NCBI GenBank assembly: GCA_012845835.1
Contig: JABAKD010000027.1
Span: 10,934,790-10,998,789 of the forward strand
DNA length: 64,000 bases
Direction: 5' to 3'
From: Undaria pinnatifida
Taxonomy: Eukaryota > Sar > Phaeophyceae > Laminariales > Alariaceae
Both the position numbers and the translations under genes were made by a program. The notes under the pieces are model-generated. The model saw only the letters and a list, made by a program, of their open reading frames with translations, was not told where the DNA came from and ran no database searches. Numbering within the stretch: the stretch's first letter is position 1; each line of letters opens with the position of its first letter. Below are positions 34,301 to 46,300 of this stretch, one piece after another.

Positions 34301-37300
34301 ACTATTGAAAATACATTCATGTACAGCATGGACTCTTACCTGTAAGGGGTCCCGACGTCAAAGGCGCGACCGTAGGAGATGTGGGCACATCAGTTGGATT
34401 GATCGTGTCCGCAGTCGGTGACGGCGTTGTCGGCGCCACAGTCGGAGGTACTACAGACGGATACATTGTATGCGGCCGTGACGAACGTTATGAATCGAGG
34501 GAGGTCACGAGGTCGCGTGAATGATCGAAATTATTAGCGCGCTGATGTTCTGGTGAATCTGCATCTGTGCTCCCTCTTGTCTACAGGCAGCGTGGAGTAG
34601 TCTATGATTAACCCAATCTACACAAGTCGTTGACACGTTGAACGCAAACTGTTGACATGTTGACGGAGCGCAGCGGCACATCTTAGTGTACCTTTGGCTG
34701 CCGGTAACGCTACGGGTCTTCGACCGGAATACATCTCACACTATTGTAAAAAAATTCATGTACAGCATGGACTCCTACCTGTAAGGGGTCCCGACGTCAA
34801 AGGAGCGACCGTAAGGGATGTGGGCACCATCAGTTGGATTGATCGTGTCCGGACTCGGTGACGGCGTTGTCGGCGCCACGGTCGGAGGTACTACAGACGG
34901 ATACATTGTATGCGGCCGTGACGAACGTTATGCAATCGAGCGAGGTCACGAGGTCGCGTCAATGATCGAAAATATTCAGGGCGCTGATGTTCGGGTGAAT
35001 CTGCATTTGTGCACTCTCTTGTCTACAGGCAGCGTAGAGTATACGGCGATTAACCCAATCTACACAAGTCGTTGACACGTTGAACGCTAACTGTTGACAT
35101 GTTGACGGAGCGCAGCGGAACATCGTAGTGCACCTTTGGCTGCCGGTAACGCTACGGTTCTTCGACCGGAATCCATCTCACACTTTTGTAAATACATTCA
35201 TGTACAGCATGGACTCCTACCTGTGAGGGGTTCCGACGTCAAAGGAGCGACCGTAGGAGATGTGGGCACCTCAGTTGGATTGATCGTGTCCGGAGTCGGT
35301 GACGGCGTTGTCGGCGCCACAGTTGGAGGTACTACAGACGGATAAATTGTATGCGGCCGTGACGAACGTTATGAATCGAGGGAGGTCACGAGGTCGCGTG
35401 AATGATCGAATATATCAGGGCGCTGATGTTCTGGTGAATCTGCATTTGTGCACCCTCTTGTCAAGAGGCAGCGTAGAGTATACGGCGATTAACCCAATCT
35501 ACACAAGTCGTTGACACGTTGAACGCAAACTGTTGACATGTCGACGGAGCGCAACGGCACGTCTTAGTGTACCTTTGGCTGCCGGTAACGCTACGCGTCT
35601 TTGACCAGAATCCATCTCACACTATTGTAGAAACATTCATGTACAACATGGACTTCTACCTGTAAGGGGTCCCGACGTCAAAGGAGCGACCGTAGAAGAT
35701 GTGGGCACCTCAGTTGGATTGATCGTGTCCGGACTCGGTGACGGCGTTGTCGGCGTCACGGTCGGAGGTACTACAGACGGATACATTGTATGCGGCCGTG
35801 ACGAACGTTATGAATCGAAGGAGGTCACGAGGTCGCGTCAATGATCGAAAATATCAGGGCCCTGATGTTCGGGTGAATCTGCATTTGTGCACTCTCTTGT
35901 CTACAGGCAGCGTAGAGTATACGGCGATTACTCCAATCTACACAAGTCGTTGACACGTTGAACGCTAACTGTTGACATGTTGACGGAGCGCAGCGGAACA
36001 TCGTAGTGCACCATTGGCTGCCGGTAACGCTACGGGTCTTCGACCGGAATCCATCTCACACTTTTGTAAATACATTCATGTACAGCATAGACTCCTACCT
36101 GTGAGGGGTTCCGACGTCAAAGGAGCGACCGTACGAGATGTGGGCACCTCAGTTGGATTGATCGTGTCCGGAGTCGGTGACGGCGTTGTCGGCGCCACAG
36201 TTGGAGGTACTACAGACGGATATATTGTATGCGGCCGTGACGAACGTTATGAATCGAGGGAGGTCACGAGGTCGCGTGAATGATCGAATATATCAGGGCG
36301 CTGATGTTCTGGTGAATCTGCATTTGTGCACCCTCTTGTTCACAGGCAGCGTAGAGTATACGGCGATTAACCCAATCTACACAAGTCGCTGACACGTTGA
36401 ACGCAAACTGTTGACATGTTGACGGAGCGCAACGGCACGTCTTAGTGTACCTTTGGCTGCCGGTAACGCTACGCGTCTTTGACCAGAATCCATCTCACAC
36501 TATTGTAGAAACATTCATGTACAACATGGACTTCTACCTGTAAGGGGTCCCGACGTCAAAGGAGCGACCGTAGGAGATGTGGGCACCTCAGTTGGATTGA
36601 TCGTGTCCGGAGTCGGTGACAGCGTTGTCGGCGCCACGGTCGGAAGTACTACAGACGGATATATTGTATGCGGCCGTGACGAACGTTATGAATCGAGGGA
36701 GGTAACGAGGTCGCGTCAATGATCGAATATATCAGGGCGCTGATGTTCGGGTGAATCTGCATCTGTGCACCCTCTTGTCTACAGGCAGCGTGGAGTAGAC
36801 TATGATCAACCCAATCTACACAAGTCGTTGACACGTTGAACGCAAACTGTTGACATGTTGACGGAGCGCAGTGGAAAGTCTTAGTTTACCTTTGTCTGCC
36901 GGTAACGCCATGCGTTTTTGACCAAAATCAATCAACATTTGTGTAGAAACATTCATGTACCGCATGGACTACTACCTGTAAGGGGTCCCGACGTCAAAGG
37001 AGCGACCGTAGGAGATGTGGGCACCTTAGTTGGATTGATCGTGTCCGGAGTCGGTGACGGCGTTGTCGGCGTCACAGTCGGAGGTACTACAGACGGATAT
37101 ATTGTATGCGGCCGTGACGAACGTTAGGCAATCGAGCGAGGTAACGAGGTCGCGTCAATGATCGAAAATATCAGGGCGCTGATGTTCGGGTGAACCTGCA
37201 TCTGTGCACCCTCTTGTCTACAGGCAGCGTAGAGTATACGGCGATTAACCCAATCTACACAAGTCGTTGACACGTTGAACGCTAACTGTTGACATGTTGA

Positions 37301-40300
37301 CGGAGCGCAGCGGCACGTCTTAGTGTACCTTTGGCTGCCGGTAACGCTACGCGTCTTTGACCAGAGTCCATCTCACACTTTTGTAAAAATATTCATGTAC
37401 AGCACCTACCTGTAAGGGGTCCCGACGTCGAAGGAGCGACCGTAGGAGATGTGGGCACCTCAGTTGGATTGATCGTGTCCGGAGTCGGTGACGGCGTTGT
37501 CAGCGTCACAGTCGGAGGTACTACAGACGTATATATTGTATGCGGCCGTGACGAACGTTGGCAATCGAGCGAGATAACGAGGTCGCGTCAATGATCGAAA
37601 ATATCAAGGCGCTGATGTTCGGGTGAATCTGCATCTATGCACACTGTTGTCTACAGGCAGCGTAGAGTATACGGCGATTAACCCAATCTACACAAGTCGT
37701 TGACACGTTAAGGGCAAACTGTTGACATGTTGACGGAGCGCAACGGCACGTTTTAGTGTACCTTTGTCCGCCGGTAAAGCCATGCGGCTTCGACCAGAAT
37801 CCATCTCACACAATCGTAGAAACATACATGAACAGCATGGACTCCTACCTGTAAGGGGTCCCGACGTCAAAGGAGCGACCGTAGGAGATGTGTGCACCTC
37901 AGTTGGATTGATCGTGTCCGGAGTCGGTGACGGCGTTGTCGGAGCCACAGTCGGAGGTACTACAGACGGATATGTTGTATGCGGCCGTGACGAACGTTAG
38001 CAATCGAGCGAGGTAACGAGGTCGCGTCAACGATCGAATTTATCAGGGCGCTGATGTTCGGGTGAATCTGCATCCGTGCACCCTCTTGTCTACAGGCAGC
38101 GTAGAGTAGTCTATGATTAACCCAATCTACACAAGTCGTTGACACGTTGAACGCAAACTGTTGACATGTTGACGTAGCGCAGCGGCACGTTTTAGTGTAC
38201 CTTTGGCTGCCGGTAACGCTACGCGTCTTTGACCAGAATCCATCTCACACAAACGTTTATAAATTCATGTACAGCATGGACTCCTACCTGTAAGGGGTCC
38301 CGACGTCAAAGGAGCGACCGTAGATGTGGGCACCTCAGTTGGATTGATCGTGTCCGGAGTCGGTGACGGCGTTGTCGGCGTCACAGTCGGAGGTTCTACA
38401 GACGGATATATTGTATGCGGCCGTGACGAACGTTAGCAATCGAGCGAGGTAACGAGGTCGCGTCATTGATCGAATATATCAGGGCGCTGATGTTCGGGTG
38501 AATCTGCATCTGTGCACCCTCTTGTCTACAGGCAGCGTAGAGTAGACTATGATTAACCNNNNNNNNNNNNNNNNNNNNNNNNNNNNNNNNNNNNNNNNNN
38601 NNNNNNNNNNNNNNNNNNNNNNNNNNNNNNNNNNNNNNNNNNNNNNNNNNNNNNNNNNNNNNNNNNNNNNNNNNNNNNNNNNNNNNNNNNNNNNNNNNNN
38701 NNNNNNNNNNNNNNNNNNNNNNNNNNNNNNNNNNNNNNNNNNNNNNNNNNNNNNNNNNNNNNNNNNNNNNNNNNNNNNNNNNNNNNNNNNNNNNNNNNNN
38801 NNNNNNNNNNNNNNNNNNNNNNNNNNNNNNNNNNNNNNNNNNNNNNNNNNNNNNNNNNNNNNNNNNNNNNNNNNNNNNNNNNNNNNNNNNNNNNNNNNNN
38901 NNNNNNNNNNNNNNNNNNNNNNNNNNNNNNNNNNNNNNNNNNNNNNNNNNNNNNNNNNNNNNNNNNNNNNNNNNNNNNNNNNNNNNNNNNNNNNNNNNNN
39001 NNNNNNNNNNNNNNNNNNNNNNNNNNNNNNNNNNNNNNNNNNNNNNNNNNNNNNNNNNGCACCTCAGTGGATTGATCGTGTCCGGAGTCGGTGACGGCGT
39101 TGTCGGCGTCACAGTCGGAGGTACTACAGACGGATATATTGTATGCGGCCGTGACGAACGTTGGCAATCGAGCGAGGTAACGAGGTCACGCCAATGATCG
39201 AAAATATCAGGGCGCTGATGTTCGGGTGAATCTGCATCTGTGCACCCTCTTGTCTACAGGCAGCGTAGAGTAGACTATGATTAACCCAATCTACACAAGT
39301 CGTTGACACGTTGGATGCAAACTGTTGACATGATGACGGAGCGCAGCGGCACGTTTTAGTGTACCTTTGGCTGCCGGTAACGCTACGCGTCTTTGACCAG
39401 AATCCATCTCACACAAACGTTCATAAATTCATGTACAGCATGGACTCCTACCTGTAAGGGGTCCCGACGTCAAAGGAGCAACCGTAGATGTGGGCACCTC
39501 AGTTGGATTGATCGTGTCCGGAGTCGGTGACGGCGTTGTCGGCGTCAAAGTCGGAGGTACTACAGACGGATATATTGTATGCGGCCGTGACGAACGTTAG
39601 CAATCGAGCGAGGTAACGAGGTCGCGTCAATGATCGAATATATCAGGGCGCTGATGTTCGGGTGAAACTGCATCTGTGCACCCTCTTGTCTACAGGCAGC
39701 GTAGAGTATACGGCGATTAACCCAATCTACACAAGTCGTTGACACGTTGAACGCAAACTGTTGACATGTTGACGTAGCGCAGCGGCATGTCTCAGTGTAC
39801 CTTTAGCTGCCGGTAACGATACGCGTCTTTGACCCGAATCCATCTCACACTATTGGAGAAATATTCATGTACAGCACCTACCTGTGAGGGGTCCCGACGT
39901 CAAAGGAGCGACCGTAGGAAATGTGGGCACCTCAGTTGGATTGATCGTGTCCGGAGTCGGTGACGGCGTTGTCGGCGTCACAGTCGGAGGTACTACAGAC
40001 GGATATATTGTGCGCGGTCGTGACGAACGTTGGCAATCGAGCGAGGTAACGAGGTCGCGTCAATGATGGAAATGATCAGGGCGCTGATGTTTGAGTGAGT
40101 CTGCATCTGTGCACCCTCTTGTCTACAGGCAGCGTAGAGTAGACGGTGATTAACCCAATCTACACATGTCGCTGAGACGTTGAACGAAAACTGTTGACAT
40201 GTTGACGGAGCGCAACGGCACGTCTTAGTGTACCTTTGTCTGCCGGTAACGCTACGCGTCTTCGACCAGAATCCATCTCACACAAACGTTTAAAATTCAT

Positions 40301-43300
40301 GTACAGCATGGACTCCTACCTGTAAGGGGTCCCGACGTCAAAGGAGCGACCGTAGGAGATGTGGGCACCTCAGTTGGATTGATCGTGTCCGGAGTCGGTG
40401 ACGGCGTTGTCGGCGTCACAGTCGGAGGTTCTACAGACGGATATATTGTATGCGGCCGTGACGAACGTTAGCAATCGAGCGCGGTAACGAGGTCGCGTCA
40501 ATGATCGAATATATCAGGGCGCTGATGTGCGGGTGAATCTGCATCTGTGCACCCTCTTGTCTACAGGCAGCGTAGAGTAGACTATGATTAACCCAATTTA
40601 CACAAGTCGTTGACACGTTGAACGCAAACTGTTGACATGTTGACGTAGCGCAGCGGCACGTCTCAGTGTACCTTTGGCTGTCGGTAACGCTAGTCGTCTT
40701 CGACCAGAATCCATCTCACATTTTTGAAGAAGTTTTCATGTACAGCACCTACCTGTGAGGGGTCCCGACGTCAAAGGAGCAACCGTAGGAGATGTGGGCA
40801 CCTCAGTTGGATTGATCGTGTCCGGAGTCGGTGACGGCGTTGTCGGCGTCACAGTCGGAGGTACTACAGACGGATATATTGTGCGCGGTCGTGACGAACG
40901 TTGGCAATCGAGCGAGGTAACGAGGTCGCGTCAATGATGGAAATGATCAGGGCGCTGATGTTCGAGTGAGTCTGCATCTGTGCACCCTCTTGTCTACAGG
41001 CAGCGTAGAGTAGACGGTGATTAACCCAATCTACACAAGTCGCTGACACGTTGGATGCAAACTGTTGACAAGTTGACGGAGCGCAACGGCACGTCTTAGT
41101 GTACCTTTGTCTGCCGGTAACGCTACGCTTCTTTGACCCGAATCCATCTCACACAAACGTTTAAAATTCATGTACAGCATGGACTCCTACCTGTAAGGGG
41201 TCCCGACGTCAAAGGAGCGACCGTAGGAGATGTGGGCACCTCAGTTGGATTGATCGTGTCCGGAGTCGGTGACGGCGTTGTCGGCGTCACAGTCGGAGGT
41301 ACTGCAGACGGATATATTGTATGCGGCCGTGACGAACGTTAGCAATCGAGCGCGGTAACGAGGTCGCGTCAATGATCGAATATATCAGGGCGCTGATGTG
41401 CGGGTGAATCTGCATCTGTGCACCCTCTTGTCTACAGGCAGCGTAGAGTATACGGCGATTAACCCAATCTACACAAGTCGTTGACACGTTGAACGCAAAC
41501 TGTTGACATGTTGACGTAGCGCAGCGGCATGTCTCAGTGTACCTTTAGCTGCCGGTAACGCTACGCGTCTTTGACCCGAATCCATCTCACACTATTGGAG
41601 AAATATTCATGTACAGCACCTACCTGTGAAGGGTCCCGACGTAGAAGGAGCGACCGTAGGAGATGTGGGCACCTCAGTTGGATCGATCGTGTCCGGAGTC
41701 GGTGACGGCGTTGTCGGCGTCAAAGTCGGAGGTTCTACAGACGGATATATTGTATGCGGCCGTGACGATCGTTAGCAATCGAGCGAGGTAACGAGGTCGC
41801 GTCATTGATCGAATATATCAGGGCGCTGATGTTCGGGTGAATCTGCATCTGTGCACCCTCTTGTCTACAGGCAGCGTAGAGTATACGGCGATTAACCCAA
41901 TCTACACAAGTCGTTGACACGTTGAACGCAAACTGTTGACATGTTGACGTAGCGCAGCGGCATGTCTCAGTGTACCTTTAGCTGCCGGTAACGCTACGCG
42001 TCTTTGACCCGAATCCATCTCACATTATTGGAGAAATATTCATGTACAGCACCTACCTGTGAGGGGTCCCGACGTAGAAGGAGCGACCGTAGGAGATGTG
42101 GGCACCTCAGTTGGATCGATCGTGTCCGGAGTCGGTGACGGCGTTGTCGGCGTCACAGTCGGAGGTACTACAGACGGATATATTGTATGCGGCCGTGACG
42201 AACGTTGGCAATCAAGCGAGGTAACGAAGTCACGCCAATGATCGAAAATATCAGGGCGCTGATGTTTTGGTGAATCTGCATCTGTGCACCCTCTTGTCTA
42301 CAGGCAGCGTAGAGTAGACTATGATTAACCCAATCTACACAAGTCGTTGACACGTTGAACGCAAACTGTTGACAAGTTGACGTAGCGCAGCGGCACGTCT
42401 CAGTGTACCTTTGGCTGCCGGTAACACTAGTCGTCCTTGACCCGAATCCATCTCACACTTTTGTAGAAATTTTCATGTACAGCACCTACCTATAAGGGGT
42501 CCCGACGTCAAAGGAGCGACCGTAGGAGATGTGGGCACCTCAATTGGATTGATCGTGTCCGGAGTCGATGACGGCGTTGTCGGCGTCACAGTCGGAGGTA
42601 CTACAGACGGATATATTGTATGCGGCCGTGACAAACGTTGGCAATCGAGCGAGGTAACGAGGTCGCGTCAATGATCGAGTATATCAGGGCGCTGATGTTC
42701 GGGTAAATCTGCATCTGTGCACCCTCTTGTCTACAGGCAGCGTAGAGTATACGGTGATGAACCCAATCTACACAAGTCGTTGACACGTTGGATGCAAACT
42801 GTTGACATGATGACGGGGCGCAGCAGCACGTTTTAGTGTACCTTTGGCTGCTGGTAACGCTACGCGTCTTTGACCAGAATTCATCTCACACAAACGTTCA
42901 TAAATTCATGTACAGCATGGACTCCTACCTGTAAGGGGTCCCGACGTCAAAGGAGCAACCGTAGATGTGGGCACCTCAGTTGGATTGATCGTGTCCGGAG
43001 TCGGTGACGGCGTTGTCGGCGTCACAGTCGGAGGTACTACAGACGGATATATTGTATGCGGCCGTGACGAACGTTGGCAATCGAGCGAGGTAACGAGGTC
43101 GCGTCAATGATCGAAAATATCAGGGCCCTGATGTTCTGGTGAATCTGCATATGTGCACCCTCTTGTCTACAGGCAGCGTAGAGTAGACTATGATTAACCC
43201 AATCTACTCAAGTCGTTGACACGTTGGATGCAAACTGTTGACATGATGACGGAGCGCAGCGGCACGTTTTAGTGTACCTTTGGCTGCCGGTAACGCTACG

Positions 43301-46300
43301 CGTCTTTGACCAGAATCCATCTCACACAAACGTTCATAAATTCATGTACAGCATGGACTCCTACCTGTAAGGGGTCCCGACGTCAAAGGAGCAACCGTAG
43401 ATGTGGGCAACTCAGTTGGATTGATCGTGTCCGGAGTCGGTGACGGCGTTGTCGGCGTCAAAGTCGGTGGTTCTACAGACGGATATATTGTATGCGGCCG
43501 TGACGAACGTTAGCAATCGAGCGAGGTAACGAGGTCGCGTCAATGATCGAATATATCAGGGCGCTGATGTTCGGGTGAAACTGCATCTGTGCACCCTCTT
43601 GTCTACAGGCAGCGTAGAGTAGACTATGATTAACCCAATCTACACAAGTCGTTGACACGTTGAACGCAAACTGTTGACATGTTGACGTAGCGCAGCGGCA
43701 TGTCTCAGTGTACCTTTAGCTGCCGGTAACGATACGCGTCTTTGACCCGAATCCATCTCACACTATTGGAGAAATATTCATGTACAGCACCTACCTGTGA
43801 GGGGTCCCGACGTCGAAGGAGCGACCGTAGGAGATGTGGGCACCTCAGTTGGATTGATCGTGTCCGGAGTCGGTGACGGCGTTGTCGGCGTCACAGTCGG
43901 AGGTACTACAGACGGATATATTGTATGCGGCCGTGACGAACGTTGGCAATCGAGCGAGGTAACGAGGTCACGCCAATGATCGAAAATATCAGGGCGCTGA
44001 TGTTCGGGTGAATCTGCATCTGTGCACCCTCTTGTCTACAGGCAGCGTAGAGTAGACTATGATTAACCCAATCTACACAAGTCGTTGACACGTTGGATGC
44101 AAACTGTTGACATGATGACGGAGCGCAGCGGCACGTTTTAGTGTACCTTTGGCTGCCGGTAACGCTACGCGTCTTTGACCAGAATCCATCTCACACAAAC
44201 GTTCATAAATTCATGTACAGCATGGACTCCTACCTGTAAGGGGTCCCGACGTCAAAGGAGCAACCGTAGATGTGGGCAACTCAGTTGGATTGATCGTGTC
44301 CGGAGTCGGTGACGGCGTTGTCGGCGTCACAGTCGGAGGTACTACAGACGGATATATTGTGCGCGGTCGTGACGAACGTTGGCAATCGAGCGAGGTAACG
44401 AGGTCGCGTCAATGATGGAAATGATCAGGGCGCTGATGTTTGAGTGAGTCTGCATCTGTGCACCCTCTTGTCTACAGGCAGCGTAGAGTAGACGGTGATT
44501 AACCCAATCTACACATGTCGCTGAGACGTTGAACGAAAACTGTTGACATGTTGACGGAGCGCTACGGCACGTCTTAGTGTACCTTTGTCTGCCGGTAACG
44601 CTACGCGTCTTCGACCAGAATCCATCTCACACAAACGTTTAAAATTCATGTACAGCATGGACTCCTACCTGTAAGGGGTCCCGACGTCAAAGGAGCGACC
44701 GTAGGAGATGTGGGCACCTCAGTTGGATTGATCGTGTCCGGAGTCGGTGACGGCGTTGTCGGCGTCACAGTCGGAGGTACTACAGACGGATATATTGTAT
44801 GCGGCCGTGACGAACGTTAGCAATCGAGCGCGGTAACGAGGTCGCGTCAATGATCGAATATATCAGGGCGCTGATGTGCGGGTGAATCTGCATCTGTGCA
44901 CCCTCTTGTCTACAGGCAGCGTAGAGTAGACTATGATTAACCCAATTTACACAAGTCGTTGACACGTTGAACGCAAACTGTTGACATGTTGACGTAGCGC
45001 AGCGGCACGTCTCAGTGTACCTTTGGCTGTCGGTAACGCTAGTCGTCTTCGACCAGAATCCATCTCACACTTTTGAAGAAGTTTTCATGTACAGCACCTA
45101 CCTGTGAGGGGTCCCGACGTCAAAGGAGCAACCGTAGGAGATGTGGGCACCTCAGTTGGATTGATCGTGTCCGGAGTCGGTGACGGCGTTGTCGGCGTCA
45201 CAGTCGGAGGTACTACAGACGGATATATTGTATGCGGCCGTGACGAACGTTGGCAATCGAGCGAGGTAACGAGGTCGCGTCAATGATGGAAATGATCAGG
45301 GCGCTGATGTTCGAGTGAGTCTGCATCTGTGCACCCTCTTGTCTACAGGCAGCGTAGAGTCGACGGTGATTAACCCAATCTACACAAGTCGCTGACACGT
45401 TGGATGCAAACTGTTGACATGTTGACGGAGCGCAACGGCACGTCTTAGTGTACCTTTGTCTGTCGGTAACGCTACGCGTCTTCGACCAGAATCCATCTCA
45501 CACAAACGTTTAAAATTCATGTACAGCATGGACTCCTACCTGTAAGGGGTCCCGACGTCAAAGGAGCGACCGTAGGAGATGTTGGCACCTCAGTTGGATT
45601 GATCGTGTCCGGAGTCGGTGACGGCGTTGTCGGCGTCACAGTCGGAGGTACTACAGACGGATATATTGTATGCGGCCGTGACGAACGTTAGCAATCGAGC
45701 GCGGTAACGAGGTCGCGTCAATGATCGAATATATCAGGGCGCTGATGTGCGGGTGAATCTGCATCTGTGCACCCTCTTGTCTACAGGCAGCGTACAGTAG
45801 ACTATGATTAACCCAATCTACACTAGTCGTTGACACGTTGAACGCAAACTGTTGACATGATGACGGAGCGCAGCGGCATGTCTCAGTGTACCTTTGGCTG
45901 CCGGTAACGCTACGCGTCTTTGACCAGAATCCATCTCACACAAACGTTCATAAATTCATGTACAGCATGGACTCCTACCTGTAAGGGGTCCCGACGTCAA
46001 AGGAGCGATCGTAGATGTGGGCACCTCAGTTGGATTGATCGTGTCCGGAGTCGGTGACGGCGTTGTCGGCGCCACAGTCGGAGGTACTACAGACGGATAT
46101 ATTGTATGCGGCCGTGACGGACGTTGGCAATCGAGCGAGGTAACGAGGTCGCGTCAATGATCGAAAATATCAGGGCGCTGATGTTTGGGTGAATCTGCAT
46201 ATGTGCACCCTCTTGTCTACAGGCAGCGTGGAGTATACGGCGATCAACCCAAGCTACACATTTCGTTGACACGTTCAACGCAACTGTTGACATATAGACG

